DNA of 10,658 bases from Tissierellia bacterium (GTDB lineage: Bacteria > Bacillota_A > Clostridia > Tissierellales > Peptoniphilaceae): contig JAAZCH010000208.1 in assembly GCA_012513395.1 (NCBI GenBank), positions 1-10,658 of the forward strand, written 5' to 3'. Shown piece after piece: positions 1-6,089 of the stretch (position 1 is its first letter; the number at the start of each line of letters is the position of its first letter). The position numbers and the translations under genes are program-made. The notes beneath the pieces were generated by a model, which was not told the origin of the DNA, ran no database searches, and saw only the letters and a list, made by a program, of their open reading frames with translations.

Positions 1-2
1 AG

Positions 3-50
3 AGAATTAGAGTAAATGGTACAGATGGCTATGTAGAAATCTTAGATTAA
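3..50 (+). CDS. C-terminal end of an upstream gene, possibly a PEP-utilising enzyme
   Basis: The third frame is open from the window edge to a TAA at 48-50 and gives the tail RIRVNGTDGYVEILD. The pattern 'I-x-V-x-G-T-x-G-x-V-x-I-L' resembles the end of the PEP-utilising mobile domain found at the C-terminus of PEP synthase and rifampicin phosphotransferase-type proteins. Only 15 residues are visible, so the family call is a guess. That this is the end of a real gene is likelier, because it has protein-like composition and the next gene starts about 70 bases downstream on the same strand. No clear terminator hairpin follows it. Confidence 0.35.
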   Translation, partial: RIRVNGTDGYVEILD

Positions 51-100
51 TTTTAATAATAATTTATCTCAAAATTTATAAAATACCCCCATACTTGGAG

Positions 101-106
101 TATAAT
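101..106 (+). promoter_or_regulatory. Candidate -10 box for the SixA-like gene
   Basis: A perfect TATAAT lies at 101-106, but the expected -35 position around 77-83 holds only a poor match (TATAAA). If this box is used, transcription would begin near 113. That is too late to translate the upstream ATG at 112 and fits the ATG at 124. The stretch is very AT-rich, so a chance match is possible. Confidence 0.3.
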
Positions 107-114
107 AATAAATG

Positions 115-120
115 GGTGAT
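115..120 (+). promoter_or_regulatory. Shine-Dalgarno site that decides the SixA-like start
   Basis: GGTGAT matches the downstream half of the consensus ribosome-binding sequence AGGAGGTGAT and sits in the right register for the ATG at 124. The competing ATG at 112 has only a GGAG at 97-100, about 11 bases away. The family typically begins almost directly with the LYLLRHAKS strand, which also favours 124. Confidence 0.5.
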
Positions 121-123
121 AAA

Positions 124-573
124 ATGAAAACACTTTATTTACTTAGACACGCTAAAAGTAGTTGGGGCGATTCAGAACTCAGTGATTTTGATAGACCGTT
201 AAATAATAGAGGATTAAAAGAAGCTAGAGAAATAGCTGAACATATGGCCGAAAATGAATATATTCCAGAATTAATTCTTTGTTCCACTGCAAAAAGAACT
301 AGGAAAACTTTGGAGGAAATTTTAAAAGCTTTAAAATTTGAAGGAGAAGCTAATTATCTTGAAAGCTTATATCTGGCTAGCTCCAATACAATTGGTGAAG
401 CAATAAAATCTGTCAATGTGGAATCTTTATTGGTTATAGGACATAATCCTGGAATTGAAAACTTTTTGAATGAGATTATAAACGAAGATTTAATAATGAA
501 AACTAGCCAATTGGCAGTAATAGATATGGAATCTAGAAAATTGGTGGATTATATTCGTCCAAAGGATTTTTAG
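124..573 (+). CDS. SixA-like phosphohistidine phosphatase (histidine phosphatase superfamily)
   Basis: The protein has about 149 residues from the ATG at 124, or 153 from an in-frame ATG at 112. It starts with the strand MKTLYLLRHAKSSW, whose RHAKS is the SixA version of the RHG motif and carries the catalytic histidine. It continues with DFDRPLNNRG, then STAKRTRKT (a phosphate-pocket arginine), and ends with LLVIGHNPGIENF, which holds the second active-site histidine. The length suits the single-domain SixA family. SixA of Escherichia coli removes phosphate from histidine on phosphotransfer proteins; the substrate here is unknown, and no sensor kinase or phosphotransfer protein is encoded nearby. 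A cytoplasmic enzyme is expected because there is no signal peptide. The gene ends 25 bases before the DUF1232 gene and is probably co-transcribed with it. Confidence 0.88.
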   Translation: MKTLYLLRHAKSSWGDSELSDFDRPLNNRGLKEAREIAEHMAENEYIPELILCSTAKRTRKTLEEILKALKFEGEANYLESLYLASSNTIGEAIKSVNVESLLVIGHNPGIENFLNEIINEDLIMKTSQLAVIDMESRKLVDYIRPKDF

Positions 574-598
574 TAGAGTATATAAACTGGAGCAATTA

Positions 599-970
599 AT
601 GGACTTAAAGAAAAGAGCAAAAAAATTAAAGATTTTAGTTCCCGCAATCTATTTGGCGATGAAAAGAAAAGAAACACCTATTATAGCTAAGATATTTGCA
701 GGACTTACTGTTGCATATGCATTGTCTCCAATCGATTTAATACCGGACTTTATACTAGTAGTGGGTTATTTAGATGACCTCATCATCTTACTCTTGTTGG
801 CGTCGGTGGCAATAAAATTTATTCCAAAAGATGTTATGGAGGAATGTAAGAAGGAATCAATAAATTTATGGAGCAAAGATAGACCAAATAGTTGGCTATA
901 CGCAATTCCTATTTTTATATTTTGGGTAATTATTTTTTTGCTAATACTTAAAAAGTTTGAAATAATTTAA
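599..970 (+). CDS. DUF1232 (YkvA-type) small membrane protein
   Basis: This 123-residue protein carries the DUF1232 signature at residues 43-60, SPIDLIPDFILVVGYLDD, within a hydrophobic stretch of about residues 30-77. A second membrane segment lies at about 99-117, and the N-terminus is strongly basic (KKRAKKLK), suggesting two or three membrane passes with a positive-inside N-terminus. The molecular function of this family is not established. GGAG at 589-592 lies six bases before the ATG. The gene follows the SixA-like gene by 25 bases and probably shares its transcript. Its last codons contain the -35 box of the next unit (957-962). Confidence 0.85.
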   Translation: MDLKKRAKKLKILVPAIYLAMKRKETPIIAKIFAGLTVAYALSPIDLIPDFILVVGYLDDLIILLLLASVAIKFIPKDVMEECKKESINLWSKDRPNSWLYAIPIFIFWVIIFLLILKKFEII

Positions 971-985
971 AAACTGTAGTATTAT
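957..985 (+). promoter_or_regulatory. Promoter of the fluoride riboswitch unit
   Basis: TTGAAA at 957-962, a 17-base spacer and TATTAT at 980-985 make a good sigma-A type promoter. Predicted transcription begins near 992, immediately before the first paired G of the aptamer at 994. The -35 box and part of the spacer lie inside the end of the DUF1232 gene, whose stop is at 968-970. The antiporter unit therefore has its own start even though it follows a same-strand gene closely. Confidence 0.75.
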
Positions 986-991
986 TTCCAT

Positions 992-1054
992 TAGGGAATG
1001 AATGTCTCCCATGGTTGATACCAAAACCGCAAAATTTTGCTGATGACTTCTGCT
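992..1054 (+). promoter_or_regulatory. Fluoride riboswitch aptamer (crcB motif)
   Basis: The layout matches the crcB/fluoride aptamer. P1 is GGGA (994-997) with TCCC (1007-1010), enclosing the ATGAATGTC loop. A small optional hairpin follows (GGT at 1013-1015 with ACC at 1020-1022). Next comes the conserved AAAACCGC, and a short stem of GCAA (1029-1032) with TTGC (1037-1040). The conserved tail TGATGACTTCTGC begins at 1041. The loop bases GAA (1000-1002) and GTC (1004-1006) can pair with GACTTC (1045-1050), which is the expected pseudoknot around the T at 1003. The tail corresponds closely to TGATGGCCTCTAC of the Thermotoga petrophila aptamer. Known members bind fluoride through Mg ions. The call is by eye, without a covariance-model search. 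Confidence 0.88.
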
Positions 1055-1081
1055 ATGTGCGCAGATTTTGTCAGCTTTTTT
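1039..1081 (+). terminator. Expression-platform terminator of the fluoride riboswitch
   Basis: GCTGATGA (1039-1046) pairs with TTGTCAGC (1068-1075) using two G-U pairs. After a two-base internal mismatch, TCTGC (1049-1053) pairs with GCAGA (1061-1065). Six T residues follow at 1076-1081. The 5' arm uses the 3' side of the aptamer's last stem and the pseudoknot strand, so aptamer folding and terminator folding exclude each other. This predicts an ON switch: fluoride stabilises the aptamer and lets transcription continue into the antiporter. Confidence 0.85.
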
Positions 1082-1094
1082 ATAGGAGAAAATT

Positions 1095-2309
1095 ATGTTA
1101 ATGTCACTTGCTTTGATATTTATTTTCGGTATGATATTGGGAAAATTATTTGAGAGAATAAGGATACCTAGCTTGCTTGGAATGCTTTTAACTGGAATTT
1201 TAGTAGGACCTTATAGTTTGAATTTTTTAGATGAAAGCATATTAAATATTTCGTCAGAATTAAGACAAATTGCATTGATAATAATTTTGGCAAGAGCAGG
1301 ATTAAATCTAGATTTAAAAGATTTAAAACAAATTGGAAGACCTGCAATTCTTATGTGCTTTGTTCCTGCTTGCTTAGAGATAATAGGTATGTTAATTTTA
1401 GCCCCAAGATTTTTAGGATTGTCCATTTTGGAAGCTGCAATAATGGGGACAGTCGTAGCAGCGGTGTCTCCTGCAGTTATTGTGCCTAGAATGCTTATGC
1501 TCATGGAGAATGGATATGGGACTAAAAAAAGAATTCCACAAATAATTTTGGCAGGAGCAGCAGTAGATGATATATTTGTAATAGTATTATTTACAGCATT
1601 TACAGGATTAGCCCAAAGTGGAATCATAACTCCTATAAGTTTTTTGACGATTCCCACGTCTATAATTTTTGGAATTATTGGAGGGGGAATAATTGGGAAT
1701 GTAATTTCGAAAATATTTTCTAACTTTATCATTAGAGATACTGGAAAAGTTCTTTTTATTCTTTCTACTTCATTCATTTTGGTTACTGTTGAACAGACTC
1801 TGAAAGGTTATGTGGGATTCTCAGGTTTATTAGCCATTATGGCCATGGGAATTTCCATACACCAAAACCTTCCAATCGTTGCAGATAGACTTTCAATAAA
1901 GTTTTCAAAGCTGTGGGTTGGAGCAGAAATACTACTCTTTGTACTAGTAGGCTCCACTGTGGATATTAATTATGCATTGAATGCTGGGTATATTGTAATC
2001 GTATTAATTTTTGGAGTGCTGGCTTTTAGACTTTTGGGAGTATTTTTAAGCTTAATAAAAACAGATTTAAATACCAAAGAAAGAATATTTTCCGGAATCT
2101 CCTACATCCCAAAAGCTACAGTCCAAGCAGCAATAGGCGGACTTCCCCTTGCTATGGGTCTTGCATGTGGGGAAATAGTTTTGACTGTTGCAGTTGTTTC
2201 GATTATGGTTACAGCGCCAATGGGAGCAATATTAATAGATCGAATGTATAGAAAATTGCTCACAAGAGATAAAAAATTTCAATTTGAAACAGAAAAGGAA
2301 AATTTATGA
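1095..2309 (+). CDS. Cation:proton antiporter under fluoride riboswitch control
   Basis: This 404-residue polytopic membrane protein has about a dozen hydrophobic segments. It belongs to the Na+/H+ exchanger (CPA) superfamily: the N-terminus has 'RIRIPSLLGMLLTGILVGP' (residues 21-39), the unwound-helix region has TVVAAVSPAVIVPRML (119-134), and the ion-binding helix has GAAVDD (154-159). The Asp pair at 158-159 resembles electrogenic CPA2-type exchangers, whereas CPA1 members usually have Asn-Asp. AGGAG at 1084-1088 sits six bases before the ATG. Fluoride riboswitches are known to control Na+/H+ antiporter genes as well as crcB and CLC-F channels. The likely role is to correct acidification when HF enters and dissociates, or fluoride export coupled to ions; neither is shown here. 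The gene overlaps the next one by four bases (ATGA). Confidence 0.87.
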   Translation: MLMSLALIFIFGMILGKLFERIRIPSLLGMLLTGILVGPYSLNFLDESILNISSELRQIALIIILARAGLNLDLKDLKQIGRPAILMCFVPACLEIIGMLILAPRFLGLSILEAAIMGTVVAAVSPAVIVPRMLMLMENGYGTKKRIPQIILAGAAVDDIFVIVLFTAFTGLAQSGIITPISFLTIPTSIIFGIIGGGIIGNVISKIFSNFIIRDTGKVLFILSTSFILVTVEQTLKGYVGFSGLLAIMAMGISIHQNLPIVADRLSIKFSKLWVGAEILLFVLVGSTVDINYALNAGYIVIVLIFGVLAFRLLGVFLSLIKTDLNTKERIFSGISYIPKATVQAAIGGLPLAMGLACGEIVLTVAVVSIMVTAPMGAILIDRMYRKLLTRDKKFQFETEKENL

Positions 2310-2833
2310 AAAAATTAAAAAAGATGCTTAGTAATTACAATGCACCATATATTCAATCTCTTATGAGATTAATTGAAACCCAAAGCAAAGAAACTTTAGG
2401 AAATTGGGCAATGGATTATTCGGAAAATATTTTACTTCCAGTGTGGAATAAATACTATCCAGAGGACAATCGACCACTAAATGCGTTAGTCGCAGGACGA
2501 AGATGGTTTTTAAAAGAAATAAAATTGCCAGAAGCGAAGAAGGATATTTTATTATGCCATGAGGCCGCTAGAGAATCTGATGGAAATGTCATCCCCCAAA
2601 GTATAGCTAGGGCAATAGGACAAAGTGCATCTACAATTCACTCACCTAGACATTGCATTGGACTTGTTTTTTACGGAGCATTGGCGCTTGCATATGAGAA
2701 AGTGGGAACGGATTTGCCTTGGGATGAAATTGAAAAGGCAGCGGAAATAGAATGTAAAAAAATGGAAGATGCTTTAAGGAAAGTGGCTGTAGAAAATGAA
2801 GAAAATCCAGCTAAAATTATATGGCATTGCTAA
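2306..2833 (+). CDS. Imm5-like putative immunity protein, in the fluoride unit
   Basis: The protein has 175 residues and no signal peptide or membrane segment. It resembles the Imm5-like domain: a helical protein with 'LGNWAMDYSENILLPVWNKYYPEDNRPLNALVAGRRW' features early on, a central EAAR segment, and 'AIGQSASTIHSPRHCIGLVFYGALALAYE' toward the C-terminus. Family members are named for presumed links to polymorphic toxins, but the biochemical role is unproven. It ends in IIWHC, which together with the HSPRHC segment gives a few His/Cys residues that could matter. Its ATG overlaps the antiporter stop (ATGA), so translation is probably coupled and both respond to fluoride. No toxin gene is present in the window, so an immunity role has no local support. 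Confidence 0.65.
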   Translation: MKKLKKMLSNYNAPYIQSLMRLIETQSKETLGNWAMDYSENILLPVWNKYYPEDNRPLNALVAGRRWFLKEIKLPEAKKDILLCHEAARESDGNVIPQSIARAIGQSASTIHSPRHCIGLVFYGALALAYEKVGTDLPWDEIEKAAEIECKKMEDALRKVAVENEENPAKIIWHC

Positions 2834-2837
2834 ATAA

Positions 2838-2873
2838 AAAATCTGCTTTGAAATCTATATCAAAGCAGATTTT
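2838..2873. terminator. Bidirectional intrinsic terminator between convergent genes
   Basis: A perfect 14-bp stem, AAAATCTGCTTTGA (2838-2851) with its complement at 2860-2873, encloses an 8-base loop. T-rich tails follow in both directions: TTTTATTTT on the plus strand, and TTTTTTATTTA when read on the minus strand. It lies five bases after the Imm5-like stop and four bases from the adenine deaminase stop, so it should end both transcripts. Confidence 0.92.
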
Positions 2874-2876
2874 ATT

Positions 2877-4598
2877 TTAATCTATAATCAGATCTACGAT
2901 TTCTCCATTGGGCACATCTACTAATCCTACGTCAGTTAGTTTTAAAAATGGGCTAACTGCTAGTCCTAAAGTTCCTATGGACATAATTGGATTGTAATGC
3001 TTATAGCCTTGAGCAATTAATGCATTTCTAACTTCTTTCAATTTTTCTGCTACATCCTTTACAGGTTCGTCAGACATAATTCCACCAACGGGCAGTGGAA
3101 GGTTGCCAACTACTTCGCCATCTTTGGCGACTACAAATCCACCTTGCTGTTCGATTATAGTATTTATTGCAGTGACTAAGGATGCTTTGTCCTTTCCCAT
3201 TGCGAATAAATTGTGGCTGTCATGGAACCAAGTCGTGGCAGCAGCGCCAGTTTTTATACAATCTCCTTTTAATAATGCAAAGGATTTATTTTTCGTAATT
3301 CCATATCTATCGAAGACGACACCTAAGATGTATTCAGAATTTTCCCAATCCAGTTTTCCATCTCTAATTGGTACTTCGCCAACTTCTTCTATTATTCTAG
3401 TAGTTCCATCAGAAACTACCATCAATCTAACTTTTACACTTTCGGAGTTCTCATCTGTAAATATTTCCAAATCAGCTGGAGTTACTTTCTCAAGTTTTAT
3501 GCTTTTATAATATTCTTCAGGAAATTTATAGTGTTCTTTTACTTGAACGTCTTCGCTATTCTTATCAAAAATTAATTCGCCATTTTTATAAACTGAATTA
3601 ATTTCTAGATCAAATAAATTTTCTATAACGACAAAATCCGCCAATTTTCCTGGAGAGATTGCTCCTCTGTCTGTTAATTTCATTCGTCTAGCTGGAGTAT
3701 ATGTGCTGCAATAAATTGCTTCTTCTATGGGGAAGCCAATTTGAATAGCTTTTCTCACCACGTCATCTAGCTGCCCATTTTCATACAATTTATCCGTCAT
3801 GACATCATCTGTTACGAAGGCACAATGCTCAAACAAAGCATTTTCAAAAATGTAATTGAACAAATCCACTGACAAAGATTTTTCTTGAATTTGCACGAAC
3901 ATTCCTTGTTTGAATCTGTCGATAAATTCTTCTAGACTGTGTTCTGTGTGATCAGAATCTATTCCTAGATAAATATATTTAGCCAAATCCAATCCCATTA
4001 AAGAGGGACAATGGCCTTCAATGGTATAGTGGGGATAATTTTTATTTAAATAGTTTATGAATTTGGTAACTTCTAAGTCATTTTCTCTGATCACTTCTTT
4101 GTAATTCATAACTTCTCCAAGACAAATAATTTCCTTTTGCTCTAAAAGAAATTTCATATCTTCGAAGTCAATTTTACCGCCAGTAGTTTCCAATTCAGAT
4201 GTAGTAGAAGGAACGCTACTAGGTATTCCGAAGAATACATCGATGGGGCTTTTTTCGCTGGCTTTTATCATTTCCATAACAGCATCGATGCCTTTTACAT
4301 TTCCTATTTCATGGGATTCGGCAACTATAGTAGTCACTCCACATTTAGCAACATGGTCGCAAAATGAACCAGGCGTTACCATTGAGCTTTCGATATGCAT
4401 ATGAATATCGATTAGCCCTGGGATTACATATTTTCCTTCCACGTCTACGACCTTTTCAAAGTCAAATTCCATTAACTTTGATTCGTCTACAAATAAAACT
4501 TTGCCATCTAAGATTGCAATATCTCCAGGGATAAATTCCTTTAAATACGAATTAAAAACATTTGCATTTTTAATTAATAAATCTATTTTTGTAGTCAT
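2877..4598 (-). CDS. ade: Adenine deaminase
   Basis: This enzyme converts adenine to hypoxanthine and ammonia in purine salvage. It is a cytoplasmic metal-dependent amidohydrolase. The 573-residue length matches bacterial Ade proteins. Visible motifs are the metal-binding GLIDIHMHIESSMVTPGSF (61-79, with H66 and H68), AESHEIGNV (93-101), GEVMNYKEV (161-169), EGHCPSLMG (194-202), DSDHTEHS (214-221) and FVTDD (261-265). LPLPVGGIMSDEP in the C-terminal third is typical of the Ade C-terminal domain. The start is supported by AGGAGTGA just upstream on the minus strand. The gene stands alone, converging on the fluoride unit and diverging from the SAP cluster, and no other purine gene is visible. 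Confidence 0.96.
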   Translation of the reverse strand: MTTKIDLLIKNANVFNSYLKEFIPGDIAILDGKVLFVDESKLMEFDFEKVVDVEGKYVIPGLIDIHMHIESSMVTPGSFCDHVAKCGVTTIVAESHEIGNVKGIDAVMEMIKASEKSPIDVFFGIPSSVPSTTSELETTGGKIDFEDMKFLLEQKEIICLGEVMNYKEVIRENDLEVTKFINYLNKNYPHYTIEGHCPSLMGLDLAKYIYLGIDSDHTEHSLEEFIDRFKQGMFVQIQEKSLSVDLFNYIFENALFEHCAFVTDDVMTDKLYENGQLDDVVRKAIQIGFPIEEAIYCSTYTPARRMKLTDRGAISPGKLADFVVIENLFDLEINSVYKNGELIFDKNSEDVQVKEHYKFPEEYYKSIKLEKVTPADLEIFTDENSESVKVRLMVVSDGTTRIIEEVGEVPIRDGKLDWENSEYILGVVFDRYGITKNKSFALLKGDCIKTGAAATTWFHDSHNLFAMGKDKASLVTAINTIIEQQGGFVVAKDGEVVGNLPLPVGGIMSDEPVKDVAEKLKEVRNALIAQGYKHYNPIMSIGTLGLAVSPFLKLTDVGLVDVPNGEIVDLIID

Positions 4599-4624
4599 TC
4601 AATCACTCCTTATCAATCAATTTA

Positions 4625-4653
4625 ATTATAACAGTGAAGAAAAGCATAATCAA
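4625..4653 (-). promoter_or_regulatory. Promoter of ade
   Basis: Read on the minus strand this is TTGATT (plus positions 4648-4653), a 17-base spacer and a perfect TATAAT (4625-4630), with an extended -10 TGT directly before it. Transcription should start near 4618, leaving a leader of only about 20 bases that is mostly ribosome-binding site. There is no room for a purine riboswitch. Any purine control would have to act on the promoter or in trans. Confidence 0.82.
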
Positions 4654-4675
4654 TCTATCAATAATTTGTAAGATG

Positions 4676-4710
4676 GGTATATTAAGAAATAAGAAATTTG
4701 TAATTGGAGG
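4676..4710 (+). promoter_or_regulatory. Leader of the SAP cluster, with a start-deciding ribosome-binding site
   Basis: GGAGG at 4706-4710 lies five bases before the ATG at 4716. An in-frame TTG at 4704 overlaps this site and is therefore an unlikely start. A possible -10 box TATATT lies at about 4679-4684, but its -35 position holds only a weak match, so the promoter for the seven-gene cluster is not securely placed. It must lie in the 117-base divergent gap shared with the ade promoter. Confidence 0.5.
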
Positions 4711-4715
4711 CCATA

Positions 4716-5252
4716 ATGAAAAAAATTACACATCCAATCTACTCAGACTATCCTGAGCAACCATACATTTCTCCCAAAAGGGATTTGAAAGAATGGGAAG
4801 AAAGGCCAGAGAAGTTTCCATATAAAAAAGTTGAGAAAAGACAAATGATTAAAACTGAGGAAGGATTATTTCCAGGAGATATCGTCATGCTTTGGAGAAT
4901 ACATTTTGGAAATTTTACGAATGACTCGATGATACCAGAATATTTTGAGTATCGTTATGGAGTAAATAGCGATGAAAGTATAGAAAGGTTAATAAAAAAT
5001 GGTTTTGTGGAATTAGGAAATGCAGCTGATACTGTGGACCTACTTAATATGACAATATTAAAAAGAATTCTAAAGACAGAAGGACTTCCAATCGGTGGGA
5101 AAAAAGACGAGCTAGTAGCTAGAACGCTAGAAATTCCAAAAGAGCGTTTGGAAGAGTTAATAGAACTGAGAAGATACAAGATTACTAAAAAAGGTTCGGA
5201 AATTTTGGAAAAATACGATGACATTATCCAAAGACATGGACCGAAGATGTAG
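4716..5252 (+). CDS. SAP-domain protein, putative DNA-binding
   Basis: The protein has 178 residues from the ATG at 4716. Residues about 105-140 form a SAP-like helix-turn-helix, with 'LLNMTILKRILKTEGLP' followed by GGKKDELVARTLE, matching the family pattern of two amphipathic helices around a Gly-Lys-Lys turn. SAP domains usually bind DNA, often AT-rich or scaffold DNA, and occasionally RNA. The C-terminal 'RRYKITKKGSEILEKY' (152-167) resembles the beta-wing of winged-helix proteins (Y-x-LT-x-KG), and the middle segment (50-100) is mixed helical, so a larger DNA-binding fold is possible. The aromatic, Pro-rich N-terminus is not recognised. It is the first gene of the cluster and lies 15 bases before the ADP-ribosylglycohydrolase. 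A transcription regulator or a DNA-binding adaptor are both possible. Confidence 0.72.
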   Translation: MKKITHPIYSDYPEQPYISPKRDLKEWEERPEKFPYKKVEKRQMIKTEEGLFPGDIVMLWRIHFGNFTNDSMIPEYFEYRYGVNSDESIERLIKNGFVELGNAADTVDLLNMTILKRILKTEGLPIGGKKDELVARTLEIPKERLEELIELRRYKITKKGSEILEKYDDIIQRHGPKM

Positions 5253-5267
5253 TCGAAAGGAGAGAAT

Positions 5268-6089
5268 ATGTTAGGCGCAATAATAGGTGATGTAGTAGGA
5301 TCGAGATTCGAATTTAATAATCACAGAAGTAAAGATTTTGATTTGTTTGTAGGTCAATGCGAAGCTACTGACGATTCGATAATGACCATTGCAATTGGGA
5401 AAGCTCTGATTGAAACTTCCAAAAAGTTCAAAGTAATTGACGAAGATTATTTGGAATTGCTAAAGAAAAATTCTGTAAAATATATGCAAGAAATAGGTAG
5501 AAGATATCCCCACTGTGGTTTTGGCGGAAGATTTTATGACTGGATATTTAGCGAAGAGTTTCCGAAACCCTACAACAGTTTTGGAAATGGATCTGCCATG
5601 AGAGTAAGCCCAGTAGTATATTTTGCAAACTCCATAGAGGAAGTAAAAAAGCTTTCACAAGCAGTAACAGAAGTAAGTCATAATCATCCTGAAGGTATCA
5701 AGGGAGCTGAAGCTACTTCAGTTGCAATTTATATGGCAAAAACTGGAAGAAGTATAGATGAAATTAGAAAAGAGATAGAAACGAACTATTATGATTTAGA
5801 TTTTACAATTGATGAAATTAGAGAGACTTATAGATTCAACGAAACTTGTCAAGATACAGTACCCCAAGCTATCGAAGCGTTTTTAGAATCCAAATCCTTT
5901 GAAGACGCAATTAGAATTGCTATATCTGTTGGAGGAGATAGCGATACACTGGCAGCTATAACGGGCTCTATCGCTGGTGAATACTACGAAATTCCAAAGG
6001 AGATAGAAGAGGGAGCTATAAGTTACTTGGACGACTATTTACTCAGTTTTTATAATGAATTTAATGAGTATATCAAGGACAAAAAATGA
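5268..6089 (+). CDS. ADP-ribosylglycohydrolase family protein (DraG/ARH-like)
   Basis: This family hydrolyses the bond between ADP-ribose and a protein side chain or another acceptor. The 273-residue protein shows the whole active-site set: MLGAIIGDVVGSRFEF at the N-terminus, the metal-binding TDDS (34-37), CGFGGRF (83-89), SFGNGSAMRV (104-113), the HNHPEG loop (138-143), and GGDSDT (222-227), which binds the second metal. A di-magnesium catalytic centre is expected and none of its usual residues is missing. AAGGAGAG precedes the ATG. No ADP-ribosyltransferase is visible, so the modified target is unknown; it could be a protein or nucleic acid, or the enzyme could act on free ADP-ribose derivatives. 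The next gene overlaps it by four bases (ATGA), which suggests translational coupling. Confidence 0.93.
   Translation: MLGAIIGDVVGSRFEFNNHRSKDFDLFVGQCEATDDSIMTIAIGKALIETSKKFKVIDEDYLELLKKNSVKYMQEIGRRYPHCGFGGRFYDWIFSEEFPKPYNSFGNGSAMRVSPVVYFANSIEEVKKLSQAVTEVSHNHPEGIKGAEATSVAIYMAKTGRSIDEIRKEIETNYYDLDFTIDEIRETYRFNETCQDTVPQAIEAFLESKSFEDAIRIAISVGGDSDTLAAITGSIAGEYYEIPKEIEEGAISYLDDYLLSFYNEFNEYIKDKK

Noticed and set aside
1029..1040. GCAAAATTTTGC as a protein-binding palindrome
   Set aside because: It is the last stem-loop of the fluoride aptamer, in the expected position between AACC and TGATGAC.
1211..1777. Long minus-strand open frame opposite the antiporter
   Set aside because: It lies wholly within the well-supported antiporter gene, has no ribosome-binding site of note, and its low-complexity Ile/Pro/Ser-rich composition is what the complement of a membrane-protein gene gives.
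2306..2833. Toxin-immunity locus
   Set aside because: There is no toxin, secretion signal or second immunity gene nearby; the local context is a fluoride-controlled transporter unit.
3103..3510. Plus-strand open frame opposite ade
   Set aside because: It is a mirror of the conserved C-terminal part of adenine deaminase, with no recognisable domain and no promoter or ribosome-binding site.
4599..4624. Purine riboswitch controlling ade
   Set aside because: The mapped-by-eye promoter leaves about 20 bases of leader, too short for a purine aptamer, and no conserved purine-aptamer loops are seen.
4704..4715. TTG at 4704 as start of the SAP protein
   Set aside because: It overlaps the GGAGG ribosome-binding site that serves the ATG at 4716.
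4955..5224. Minus-strand small frame opposite the SAP gene, and similar short frames at 6785-6985, 8262-8444 and 9600-9788
   Set aside because: All are shadows of supported plus-strand genes, with Ser/Ile/Phe-rich composition and no start signals.
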